Part shown: one piece after another, positions 46,594-56,937 of the stretch
Position numbering within the stretch: the first letter of the stretch is position 1
Layout: each line of letters starts with the position of its first letter
Assembly (NCBI GenBank): GCA_024803745.1
Contig: JANJXV010000262.1
Coordinates: forward strand, 1,364,001 to 1,428,000
Source: Megascapheus bottae
Lineage: Eukaryota > Chordata > Mammalia > Rodentia > Geomyidae
Direction: 5' to 3'
DNA length: 64,000 nucleotides
Position numbers and translations under genes: made by a program
The notes under the pieces: model-generated
Told to the model about the DNA's origin: nothing
Databases searched by the model: none
Seen by the model: the letters and a program-made list of their open reading frames with translations, nothing else

Positions 46594-48468
46594 ATGGGTA
46601 ACTCTTCAGGAAGTGCGTGCCGTACAAGGGACTTCTGTGCCCCCTTACAGGCCCTTCTTAAACAGCGTGGGCTGAAAATTTCCCGCGGCACAATAAATAA
46701 AGTGTTAACAGACATTGAGACACACGCCCCGTGGTTTGCGGTGTCTGGAGATCTCTCACTGGTCTGTTGGGATAAATTAGGCCGGGACCTGGATAGAGCT
46801 CAATAAAAGGGAGAGGTCTCCGGCGCCACGTTGCCCATGTGGAGAATGGTGTGCGCTTGTTTGGAGGAGGGCAGAAATACTGATATCATTAAAGAAGGGA
46901 GGAAGGAATTAATTAAGCACCAGGATAGTCTCTCGGAGTCATCGTACAGGGAAGGAGAGACCACCAAGAGTGGAGTAAAATATAAGAGAAAACAAAAGAA
47001 AAGAATTGAGGGACTGTAGCCCTCACAAAGTACAGTGCAGGAGGAGGAGAGAGGAGAAAAGAAAAAACAGGAGGGACCAAGGAGCTCCCTCTACCCGTCC
47101 TTGAAGGAATTTCAGGATGATAACCAGTTCTCTGCCCTGACTTTACATGATCAGGATGCAGGAGAGTCAGATCAAAGCACAGAAAATGAGGGGGAAGGGC
47201 CGCCGGAGGAACTAAGTTCAAATGAAGAGGAAGAATTAGAGGAGCAAGCTGCCAGGTATGAGGCAGATAGATATGGCCCCTGGGGAGGACTAGGCGCGGG
47301 GAGTGGCCAGGATGTTATTCACCCTGCCCCCTCTGCCCCGCCCCCCTACGTCCCAAAAAAGGGAAGTTCCTTTATTAAGGCCCGCACCTGGTCTCGGTTG
47401 GCCTCTGCTTTTCCTGTTTTTGAAGATTCCCTTACGGGACAGAGAGTTTTTGAGCCAGTTTCTTATAAAGCTTTAAAGGATCTCATGGCCGCTGTACAAA
47501 ATTATGGCCATTCTGCAAATTACACCATTGCTTTGGTTCGTCGATTGCAGACTACCAGCATGACTCCAACGGACTGGTATGAGGTTGGACGTTCTTGCCT
47601 GACGCATGGCCAGTACCTTGATTATTGTGCTTCCGCAGCAGATTTGGCCGCTGCCCGACATAGGGAGAATGCACTGGTGGGCCGTCCTCACTGGTCAGCT
47701 GAAATGTTATTAGGAAAAGGCCCTTATGCAGCGGACCAGACTGGGTACCCTAATGAGGTTTACCAACAAATTAATATTTTTTACACGGCTTGGAAGTCTC
47801 TTGCCAGTCAAGGGGAACGCCGTGGTAACCTTACCAAAGTCGTTCAAAAACCTACCGAGCCTTTTACAGATTTTGTTGGGCGAGTCTTAGAAACTGCAGA
47901 TAAATTGTTTGGGGACCCAGAGGATCACATGCTCTTAATTCAACAAATTATTTTTGAACAAAGCCTCCCTGAATGCCAAAAGGCTATTATTCCTATAAAA
48001 GACAAGCCCTTACAAGATTGGATTAGGGCCTGTCGGGAGGTGGGAGCCCCTGTGAGCTTGGATAAAATTGTTGCTGCGGTAGCTGAGACCACTAGAATTA
48101 ATTCAGGATTATGCTTCAATTGTCAACAGCCAGGACATTTCAAAAGACAGTGTCCCAATTTAAAATATTCAAAGCAGAGGCCCCCTCGCGAACCGGGACT
48201 TTGTCCACGATGTAAAAAGGGAAAACATTGGGCAAATGAGTGCAGATCAGTTAAAGATGTGAATGGACAGCCTATCCCACAACCTCAGGCCTTGGAGCCA
48301 AAAAACGGGCAGAGGGGCCCATTGCCCCAGGGCCCGCAAAATCAGGGGATTCGGTGCCAGGAAACTTATCAGAGGCCCTCACCTCATCTCCAACAGCCAT
48401 TTGTTCCCGCAGAGCAACCGCAGGATCTGCAGGGCTGGACCTCCGTGCCACCGCCGGAGTGGTCATAA
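46594..48468 (+). pseudogene. gag: ERV gag (matrix, capsid, nucleocapsid), two in-frame stops
   Basis: Structural polyprotein of the particle. ATG 46594 gives MGNSSGSACR, with glycine 2 as a myristoylation signal. The same frame runs to TAA 48466-48468, 624 codons, interrupted by TAA at 46804-46806 (codon 71) and TAG at 47017-47019 (codon 142). Matrix lies before about 46806, an acidic linker around 47150-47260, and capsid from about 47330. The major homology region is QKPTEPFTDFVGRV near 47848. Nucleocapsid has two CCHC knuckles, CFNCQQPGHFKRQC (48112-48153) and CPRCKKGKHWANEC (48202-48243). The 477-codon open stretch from 47035 begins at a GTG and is simply the part after the second stop. 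Full-length Gag cannot be made from this copy without readthrough. Confidence 0.92.
48300..48328 (+). promoter_or_regulatory. gag-pro -1 frameshift signal
   Basis: A AAA AAC at 48300-48306 is in the correct phase of the gag frame (codons CCA AAA AAC), a classical betaretroviral slippery heptamer. After a 7-nt spacer, GGGGC (48314-48318) can pair with GCCCC (48324-48328), with further GGGCCC blocks downstream that could extend it or form a pseudoknot. The pro frame is the -1 frame and is open across this site. Confidence 0.85.
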
Positions 48469-49236
48469 CTGAGGACATGGGGGCTCAACTCATAACTACT
48501 GACCTAATGGGCCCCCTCCCTGAAAATATGGTGGGAATAGTGTTGGGACGCGCTTCCAATACTATGAAAGGCCTTGTAGTGTTCCCTGGAGTTGTTGACC
48601 CTAATTACAGGGGAGCCATCCAAGTCCTCTGTTCAGTCTCTCGAGGGGTCATTTCAGTGGCTCCTGGAGATCGAGTTGCTCAATTAATTTTAGTGCCTTC
48701 CCATCATCAAGTTTCCCCGGTGCAAGAAAAGGAAAGAAGTTTAAGTACCTCAGGAGCAGACCTTGTCTGCTTGTCCATGGCCTTAAATAACCATCCCATG
48801 TTAACATTAACAATTGAAGGAAGGACCTTTAATGGTCTGGTGGACACGGGAGCGGACCGGAGTATCATCCAAATAACTCAATGGCCAAAGACATGGCCCC
48901 TACAATTTTCTTCACAAACCCTGCAAGGTTTAGGTTATGCAGATACTCCTCGGGTCAGCGCAAAACAGTTGACCTGGTCCACAGAGGAAGGTCAAAAAGG
49001 AAAATTTCAGCCGTTTGTCCTCCAGGTCCCAGTTAAATTTGTGGGGCCGGGATATCCAACAGCAAATGGGTTTAATTCTAACTACTTCAACGGCACAAAC
49101 TATAATGAAAAATCAGGGCTTTGTCCCTACTGGTGGGTTAGGAAAATATTTACAGGGCCGGCATGCCCCTGTGGAGCCAGTTGCCAATAAAGACAAGCAA
49201 GGCTTGGGTTTTTCTTGGGGGTCACTGAAAATTTAG
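48306..49236 (+). pseudogene. pro: ERV pro: dUTPase fused to aspartic protease, frameshifted
   Basis: Reached by -1 frameshifting from gag. The N-terminal dUTPase shows motif 1 AGSAGLDLRAT, motif 2 GRASNTMKG, motif 3 GVVDPNYRG and motif 4 PGDRVAQLILVP. The glycine-rich motif 5 is not recognisable. The protease follows with its catalytic DTGA at 48843-48854. Around 49031-49040 (an AAA TTT run) the frame shifts by one. The C-terminal part, with LWGRDIQQQM and a G-patch-like tail (GGLGKYLQG ... QGLGFS), is in the other frame and ends TAG at 49234-49236. The unshifted frame runs on to a spurious TAA at 49188-49190. dUTPase limits uracil in viral DNA and protease matures Gag. This copy could make neither a complete protease nor a Gag-Pro-Pol. 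Confidence 0.9.
49206..49212 (+). promoter_or_regulatory. Candidate pro-pol -1 slippery site
   Basis: G GGT TTT in phase with the C-terminal pro frame (TTG GGT TTT TCT), 22 nt before its stop. The -1 frame is the open pol frame. It is a less common heptamer than the gag-pro one but it fits the X XXY YYZ rule. No obvious strong stem is seen downstream. Confidence 0.55.
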
Positions 49237-51932
49237 CCTCCGCCAGTCCAACACCCATACCCTGGTTAACAAATAAAGCGGTGTGGGTGCCTCAGTGGCC
49301 CCTGTCCCAAGAAAAACTGGAGGCTATAACTCAATTGGTACAGGAACAACTAAGGTTGGGACATGTGGAGCCTTCTGTTTCTCCATGGAATACCCCTATT
49401 TTTGTTATTAAAAAGGCCTCAGGCAAGTGGAGATTATTACATGATCTCAGAGCCATTAATGCTCAAATGCAAATATTAGGGTCAGTCCAACGCGGCCTCC
49501 CACTGCTTTCTGCTTTGCCCCAAAAGTGGCCCATTATATCTATTGATATTAAGGACTGTTTCTTTTCTATTCCTTTGCATCCCAGGGATAGAGAACGTTT
49601 TGCTTTTACCCTGCCTTCTGTTAATCATGAACAACCTGATGCGCGATTTCAGTGGAGGGTTCTTCCACAAGGAATGGCTAATAGCCCTACAATATGCCAA
49701 CTATATGTTGACACAGTTCTTTTCCCTGTGAGACAGCAATTTCCCATTGTTAGAATTCTTCACTATATGGATGATATTCTAATAGCTGCCCCTGAGCAGA
49801 ATATCCTTTTTCAAGTATTTAGTAAATTATCTAAACTCCTTGCAAAGGCAGGCTTAAACTTGGCACCAGAAAAGGTGCAATTTTCAGAAAAGGTTCAGTT
49901 TTTAGGTTCCATAATTTCTCCCATAGCTGTGACACCCCAAAAGGTCGTCTTGAAAACAAATCATTTGCATACCCTTCATGATTTTCAAAAATTAATGGGG
50001 GACGTAAATTGGGTCCGAAATTTTCTTAATGTCCCTCTCTCTGAATTGTTGCCCCTCTTTTCCTTATTGGAGGGAGACCTGGATGTTACCTCACCTAGAA
50101 AATTGACTGTTCAGGCTAAGAGTTCCATTCAGCGTCTTGAACAGGCCATAGAAAATGCACAACTTTTGCGCGTAAATCCATCAGCGCCAATCTTACTGTG
50201 TATATTTAAAACAAAGAATTATCCTACAGGAGTATTATGGCAAGAAGGCCCATTGTTATGGTTGCATGGAAATTCTTATGGCTTAAAAACTATTCAGTAT
50301 TTTCCAGAATTAGTTGCTTTGTTAGCTCTTACAGGTTGCAAGGCGTGTTTGACTCACTTTGCAAAATTTCCTGACAAATTAATTATTCCTTATACCCGGC
50401 AACAAGTACAAATATTGGCTGCCTCTGTTGACTGGTGGGCAGTTTTGGTGTGCTCCTTTCCAAATATAATTGACAATCATTATCCCAAACATCCACTGCT
50501 GAATTTTGTGCGTGAAGACTGTGTGTATTTCCCCAAAGTTACGGAAAAACTGCCTCTGAGTAATGCCCTAATTATATTTACAGATGGGTCAAAAACAGGC
50601 CGAGGTGCCTATGTAGTTCAAGGAAAGGAGCCAGTAACTTTAAATTTTCGACTAGAAACTCCACAAGTAGTTGAATGTCTAACAGTTTTAGAAGTATTCG
50701 GGAAATTTTCTGAGCCTTTTAACCTATATTCTGATTCACAATATGTAGTTAATGCAGTGGCATCCCTGGAAGTCGCCGCCTCCATAAAAGGTAGCAGTAC
50801 AGTTTCAAATATATTATCCCAACTTCAGAGTTTAATTTTACAAAGGAAAAATCCTTTTTTCATTGGTCATATTCGGGCACATACTGGCTTGCCTGGTCCA
50901 ATGTCAGAGGCCAATGCCATAGTGGATTTGACTGCCAGAGCCCTGGTGGGCCTTTCCCATAATTCTGTTCAATTAGCACGAGATTTTCATCAACTTTATC
51001 ATGTTTCTGCAAAAACCCTTCGTTATAAGTTTTCCATTTCACGCCAACAGGCTTGAGAAATTGTTAAAGCTTGTCAATCCTGTGTAATATATCACCCCTC
51101 TTTCATAATTGGAGTTAATCCTAGAGGCCTTTGCTCTAATGCCTTATGGCAAATGGATGTTACCCATGTGCCTGAGTTTGGCCGAACAAAATATGTTCAT
51201 GTTTCTGTGGATACTTTCTCTGGCATAATGCATGCCATGGCCCTTACAGGGGAAAGGGTGTCCCATGTTAAAGTTCATTGCTTGGAAGCCTGGGCAGCAT
51301 GGGGAAAACCATTAAAATTGAAAACAGATAATGGCCCTGCTTATGCCTCTGCCGGATTTCACTCCTTTTGCACTCAAATGCAGGTAGTTCATTCTACTGG
51401 CCTCCCTTACAATCCCCAGGGTCAGGGAATTGTGGAACGTGCCAATAGAACACTTAAACAACTTTTATTTAAACAAAAGGAGGGAATAGGCCGAGATGCC
51501 TCCCCCAGAGAAAGGCTGGCCATTGCACTGTTTACCTTAAATTATGTAACAGTGGATGACAATGGACAATCAGCTGCTGATCGGCATGCTGGCAAAATGG
51601 CAATACCACCCACACAAAAAGTAATGTGGAAAAATGTTATCGATAATAAATGGTATGGACCGGATCCTGTAATTCAGAGATCCAGGGGAGCTGTTTGTGT
51701 TTTTCCACAGGGACAGGAATCCCCCCATTGGGTGCCGCAGCGCCTCGTAAGGATATTGGAGGAAAATCAAACGCCTAAAGAGGATGATGCAAAACAAAAT
51801 CCTGGGAATAACCCTGTTAATAATTCTTCTGCTGCCACGACTTTGGATGAAGAGACAGAAGGGAAAAAGCAACAAGGAAAAGACGATGTGGGCAGTGATG
51901 AAGACCTTTCCATCACCAATGCCTGTGACTAA
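49209..51932 (+). pseudogene. pol: ERV pol: reverse transcriptase, RNase H, integrase, one stop
   Basis: A single frame from the pro-pol overlap to TAA 51930-51932, interrupted only by TGA at 51054-51056. The reverse transcriptase has SPWNTPIFVIKK near 49380 and the catalytic YMDD at 49764-49775. RNase H starts near FTDGSKTGRGAY (catalytic aspartate codon at 50583) and includes YSDSQYVVNA. Integrase has an HHCC zinc motif (H at 50988 and 51000, C at 51072 and 51081), and the stop lies between the H and C pairs. The catalytic D,D(35)E residues are all present (codons 51156, 51327, 51435). The premature stop leaves reverse transcriptase and RNase H in one product and removes integrase. All catalytic residues I can identify are conserved, in keeping with a young copy. 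Confidence 0.92.
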
Positions 51933-52041
51933 TGCTTCTTCCGTTTTCCCCTTTGTGCCACCAATTCTTCCTTGCAACTTCCCTAGGACTGCAAGGTTCC
52001 CTATGCCTTACCCTGTCAAAAAATCTGTCCTTCTGTGTTAG
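51784..52041 (+). pseudogene. Possible env leader remnant overlapping pol end
   Basis: An 85-codon frame, +1 relative to pol, beginning MMQNKILGITLLIILLLP. The hydrophobic segment resembles a signal peptide, and env of betaretroviruses commonly starts overlapping the end of pol. A splice-acceptor-like 'gtgtttttccacag' lies upstream at 51697-51710. No surface or transmembrane subunit follows. The frame may simply be fortuitous. Confidence 0.35.
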
Positions 52042-52740
52042 GCTGGTTTCTCAAAAATTGGGTCGCTCTGATTAATGTATAGTTCTGGCAAGGGAAGGGT
52101 TGTGGGGTTTTCTGCACTTGTCCCAGAGGCGGACCTTCCTGTTTATGTTTTTACTCTTTAAAGCTTCAAGTAATGATAGTATTTTAAATTGTTCTGCCAC
52201 AGAGTGTAAATTGAGTCAATGCTGGAGCCGTTACCTACATTTGTTCCAGTTCCTGTGAATGTTTGTTGCAGTTTGTTTTGGGTTTTGTGTCTTTAGCCTT
52301 TGGTTGCTCTGCCGAATGAGGTCTCGCAATAAGAGAGAGAGAGAGCAATGCTTGTTCATGCACTCACTGCCTTGGAGCAGGGACACTCCCCCAAAATTTG
52401 GCTTGCAGCTTTAAAGGCCAACTAAAACTGCCCTGTACTGCCTTTGCAACCTCGAGACCTTAGTCTATTGCACGAGGAATAGGAGTATAGGCAGCCAAGA
52501 GTTGTGAAACGATGGACAAAGTACCACTCCTGACCCTAACAGGTCAGGGAGAGCATGTGCGTTAGCATATGGGTCTGCGCCCCTAGCCCATCTCCGCAAA
52601 GGGAAAAGAGGACCTGAAGGGGAGGGATCCAGAGTTGATCGCCTGGGTCACTCCTCTAGAGTAGGACCTCAAGTTTTACTTTGGAGGACAGCACCTCTAC
52701 TCTCTTCACAACGGGTATGTTGGCCTGCTGCGTTAAAACA
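51933..52740 (+). other. Env-poor region between pol and 3' LTR
   Basis: About 0.8 kb with no frame over 85 codons and no recognisable env domain (no furin site, fusion peptide or CX6CC motif). It contains a short (GA)n tract near 52331-52344. It is either a heavily deleted env or lineage-specific non-coding sequence. Confidence 0.65.
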
Positions 52741-52752
52741 AAAAGGGGGAGA
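52741..52752 (+). other. Polypurine tract
   Basis: AAAAGGGGGAGA directly before the 3' LTR, the expected primer site for plus-strand DNA synthesis. Confidence 0.9.
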
Positions 52753-53119
52753 TGTGGGGAGCCGGAACGGCCGCCATTACAAGATGGCGCCTGTTCCCTG
52801 CCTCGCTCCTTGTAAACAACTTCTTAGTTCTCCTTATTTGGTATGTGAGTGCGGAGCCTTTGCTCGTTCCACTGAGTCTGCGCGTATGACGTCAGAGGCC
52901 TGACCAATCCCGAGTTTTAAAATGGCTCTGGCAACAGAGCAGCCAATGGCAAAAGCCCCGTGTTCCTTGATTGTATATAAGCAGCTGCATTTCCCTGCCC
53001 CGGGCCCCTCTGCTTCAGCTCTCCCTTCAATCAAGTTGCTCTTCAATAAAGCGTGATACGAGAAGGATCCTCGGGTGGTGTCCGTTTTTCCCTGCTGGTC
53101 AGGGGTGCCGGGCGCCGCA
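52753..53119 (+). repeat. ERV 3' LTR
   Basis: 367 bp, TG...CA. It differs from the 5' LTR at six positions (four transitions and two T-to-A changes), about 1.6 percent. CRE, TATA and AATAAA are all kept. Confidence 0.95.
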
Positions 53120-53125
53120 TTTCTG
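53120..53125. other. ERV target-site duplication, right copy
   Basis: TTTCTG directly after the 3' LTR. L1 ORF2 sequence continues from here without loss (tttctgctaagaagtg as in the other units). Confidence 0.93.
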
Positions 53126-55936
53126 CTAAGAAGTGTTTTTGCTATACGGGGTCTTTTATTATTCCATAAGAAATTTTGAATTGCCTCTTCTATTTCTTTA
53201 AAGAATGACATTGGGATGTTGATGGGTATTGCATTGAATTGGTAGATAGCCCTTGGCAAGATTGTCATTTTCACAATGTTGATTCTTCCAATCCAGGAGC
53301 ATGGGAGGTTTTTCCATTTCCTTAGTTCTGCTTTAATTTCCTTTTTTAGGGTTTTAAAGTTTTCATCTAAACGGTCCTTTACATTCTTAGTTAAGCTAAT
53401 TCCTAGGTACTTTATTTTCTTTGAGGCTATTGTGAAAGGAGTTTCTTTCCTGATTATTGCCTCGTTCCTCTCACTGTTGGCGTAAAGTAAGGCAGTTGAT
53501 TTGTGAGGGTTGATTATGTGGCCTGCTGCCCTTCCAAAGCTTTGAATCAGCTCAAGGAGCTTGGGAGTAGAGTCTATAGGATTCTTTAAATACAGAATCA
53601 TGTCATCTGCAAAGAGGGATAGTTTTATTTCCTCTTTCCCTACTTGGATCCCCTTTATGCTTGCTTCTTGCCTTATTGCACTGCCTAGGAATTCTAGTAC
53701 TATGTTAAAAAGGAGTGGAGAGAGTGGGCATCCTTGTCTCGTTCCTGATTTTAGAGGGAATGGCTTTAGATTTTCACCATTAAGTATAATACTAGCAGTG
53801 GGTTTCTCATACACAGCCTTTATTACATTGAGAAATGTTCCATGAATTCCTAGTTTCTCCACATCTTTTAACATGAAGGGGTTTTGGATCTTGTCAAATG
53901 CCTTTTCCGCATCTATTGAGACAATCATGTGATTTTTGTCCTTGCTCCTGTTGATGTGTTGAATTATATTAATTGATTTGTGTATGTTGCACCAGCTTTG
54001 CCTCCCTGTGATGAATCCAGTTTGATCATAGTGTATAATTTTTGATGAGTTGTTGTAGAAGACTGGCCAGTATTTTGTTGAGAAGTTTCGCATCGATGTT
54101 CATCAAAGAAATGGGTCTATAGTTCTCTTTCTTTGATGAACCTCTGTCTGGTTTGGGGATGAGGGATATACTGGCTTCACAGAATGAGTTTGGTAAAGAA
54201 CCTTCATTTTCAATTTCGTTGCAGAGCTTGAGGAGTATTGGTGTGAGCTCTGCTTTGAAGACCTTATAGAATTCAGCTGTGAATCCATCTGGCCCTGGGC
54301 TCTTTTTAAGTGGAAGTTGTCTAATTTCCGTTTCTATTTCAGAGCTTGAAATAGGCCTGTTGAGTTGGGTTAGCTCTTCTTGGTTCAGTGTGGGTATGTT
54401 AATATTGTCTAGGAATTCATCCATTTCTTCTAGATTCTCAAATTTGTTGGCGTAAAGATTTGAGAAGTATTCCCTCATGATATTCTGGATCTTGGTAATT
54501 TCTGTCGTGATATTACCATTTTCATCTGCGATTTTGTTTATTTCGATATGCTCTCTTCTTTTTTTGGTAAGATTTGCTACTGGCTTGTCAATCTTGTTAA
54601 TTCTTTCAAGAACCAACTCCTTGTTTTGTTGATTCTTTCTGTAGTTTTTTTATTCCAAATCATTTAATTCTGCTTTGATTTTAATAATTTGCTTTCTCCT
54701 AATGGGTTTAGGGTTGGTTTGTTGCTCTTTTTCCAGGAGGTTAAGGTGAGACATTAACTAGTTGGTTTGCCATTTTTCCAACTTGCTGTTGTAGGCACCC
54801 CGCGCTATAAATTTTCCTCTGAGTACTGCCTTTGTTGTGTCCCTAAGGAGTTGATATTTGCGTGCTCCTTATTGTTAAATTTCATAAACAGTGGGATATC
54901 TGTTCTGATCTCTTCGATTACCCATTGTTTTTGATTCAACAATGTGTTGTTCAGTCTCCATGAGTTACAGGGTTTTCTTTGGTGGAGATGTGTGTTCAGC
55001 TCCAATTTGATGCCTTTATGGTCTGAGAGTGTGCATGGAATAATTTCAGTGTTTCTGAATCTGTCCAGGTTTGCTTTATGGCCTAAGATGTGGTCTATTT
55101 TGGAAAATGTTCCATGTGCTGCTGAGAAAAACGTATATTGTGTTGTTACTGGGTGGAATATTCTGCAGATGTCTGTTAGATCTAGTTGGTCTATATAGTT
55201 GTTCAGTTCTAAGGTTTCTCCTTTGAGTTTTTGCCTTGTTGATCTGTCCATAGGTGAGAGTGGTGTGTTAAACTCACCAACAATCACTGTATTTCGATCT
55301 ATGTATGGTTTCAGTGTAAGTAAAGTTTGCTTGATGAAGTTTGTAGCTCCGGGATTGCGTGTGTAAATATTTAGGATTGTTATGTCTTCCGGGAGGAAAG
55401 ATCCCATTAGTAGTATGTAGTAACCTTCTTTGTCTTTTCTTACTAATTTTAGTTTGAAGTCTATTGTATCTGATATGAGGATGGCAACTCTACCCTGTTT
55501 ATGGGGGCAGTTAGCTTGATAGAGTTTATTCCAACCTCTCACTTTCAAAAGATGATTGTTTTTGGGTAAGATGTGTCTCTTGAAGTCAGCAGAACGATGG
55601 CTCTTGCTTTTTGATCCGACTAGACAACCTATGCCGTTTAATTGGAGAGTTAAGTCCATTGGTATTGAGAGTTAGGATTGAGAGATATTTATTAGTTCCT
55701 ACCATTTTTAAAAGCTTTTAGTAGGGCCTGTGTCTTGACAGTTCTTGTGGTCCTTAGATGGTATGCTGTTTAGGTGCCATTTCTTTCCCTATATTGCATT
55801 TATTTTGGTTTTCTATGTATAGAGCATCTTTGAGATTTCTGTGTAGTGTTGGTTTTGTTTTGACATATTGTTGCAGCTTTTCCCTGGAATGGAATGTTTT
55901 TATTTTTCCCTCAGTTATGAATGAGAGCTTAGCTGG

Positions 55937-56937
55937 CTACAGTATTCTTGGTCGGTAGTTATTTGATTTAAGGGCATGACATATATGCTTCCAGTCACTT
56001 CGTGCTTGCATGGTCTCTGCTGAGAAATCTGGGGTTATTCTGATTGGTTTGCCTTTGTAGGTTACTGATCCCTCTTCCCTGGCTACCTTTAGGATCTTTC
56101 CTTTCGTTTCTATTGATCCAGTTCGGATCACAATGTGGCGGTGGGATGTTCTTTTCTGGTCAGGTCTGTTTGGGGTTCTAAAAGCTTCTCGTATCTGGAT
56201 GGGCCTGCCCTTCTGGATATTTGGGAAATTCTCTGAGATGATTCCCTGAAGTATATTTCCAATACCATTGACCTCTTTCTCCACGCCCTCCTCAATACCA
56301 ACTAGCCTTAAATTAGGCATCCTAATTGTATCTTGGACCTCCTGAAGCGCTCTCTCATATTTCCTAGATTTGGATTGACTCATTTTCTGTTCTTTATAAT
56401 ACCTAAATTATCTTCAGCCACGGAAATTCTCTCCTCTGCAATGTCTCACCTGCTATCAAAGCTATCTACTTTATTTTTCATCTCCCTTGCTTCTAATTGC
56501 TCACTTTTGATGCCTTGCATCCCTTGTTTTAGATCATGTATGGATTTCTTTATCTCCTTGATTTCCTTTTGAGTGATTAGCTCAGTAGCTTTATTTTCTT
56601 TGGACATTTGCTGGAGTTTGGTCACGTTTTTATTTGTGGATTCTTTGAATTCATCCATCTTTCTTTGAAAAACCTTTATTATGGCCTCCTTTATGGCTTC
56701 TTCTTTTTCACTTATCACCTTGTTTTTGCTTTCCTCTTGTTCAGGTATGGCTTCCTCCATTATCTCTTTCTTTATATTTTCACATTTTTCATTAATGATG
56801 TTTATCAATTGCATTTGTGTAGCACTTGGAAGACTCTGGTCTAGGTTTGCCAGTGACTGTTCCATTGTCTGTTTACATTGGGTGGGGGATGTTGTTTCTT
56901 GATCTGACATTTTTCTTGAGTTTCTTGTTCTGCCCAT
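55937..56937 (-). pseudogene. L1 ORF1 (unit E), broken
   Basis: The N-terminal 163 codons are open (56937-56446). They start MGRTRNSRKMSDQETTS and end at the DSR-stop of A and B. The C-terminal 148 codons (56383-55937) are fully open through the RRM and C-terminal domain, so only the middle is broken. It has the short spacer state near 56395. Confidence 0.87.

Larger units (their letters stand above)
45938..53119 (+). mobile_element. IAP-like endogenous betaretrovirus (ERV2/ERVK), defective
   Basis: 7182 bp. The order is 5' LTR, tRNA-Phe PBS, leader, gag, pro (dUTPase-protease), pol, a short env-poor region, polypurine tract and 3' LTR. The tRNA-Phe primer, 6-bp duplication, LTR start with an ACAAGATGGCGCC block and TGACGTCA site, two zinc knuckles, separate gag/pro/pol frames and lack of an env gene together point to the intracisternal A-particle group. 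The LTRs differ at 6 of 367 positions, so the insertion is fairly recent. Breaks are in-frame stops at 46804 and 47017 in gag, a frame change near 49031-49040 in pro and an in-frame TGA at 51054 in pol. Confidence 0.93.
44688..55705 (-). pseudogene. L1 ORF2 (unit E), interrupted by ERV
   Basis: The C-terminal frame is open for 347 codons at 45731-44688. The RT frame at 54093-53120 contains the FADDM motif, and the ERV interrupts the thumb region. Further pieces are at 54616-54026 and 55659-54805. It has the TGA before LQETH (plus strand gaagtcagc near 55585), the one-base deletion near 54609, and an additional 3-bp loss near 54042. The apparent 419-codon frame at 52834-54093 is an artefact that reads from L1 into the antisense of the 3' LTR. 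Confidence 0.88.

Noticed and set aside
47035..48468. Taking the 477-codon frame as the complete gag gene
   Set aside because: It begins at a GTG directly after an in-frame TAG. The matrix region with the myristoylation start lies upstream in the same frame from 46594.
45938..53119. Classifying the ERV as a gammaretrovirus or class III ERV
   Set aside because: A tRNA-Phe primer site, two zinc knuckles, dUTPase in pro, separate pro and pol frames and a 6-bp duplication all point to the betaretrovirus-like class II.
52834..54093. 419-codon minus-strand frame that looks like an L1-LTR fusion protein
   Set aside because: It reads from L1 ORF2 into the antisense of the 3' LTR. It arose by chance from the insertion and has no sign of use.
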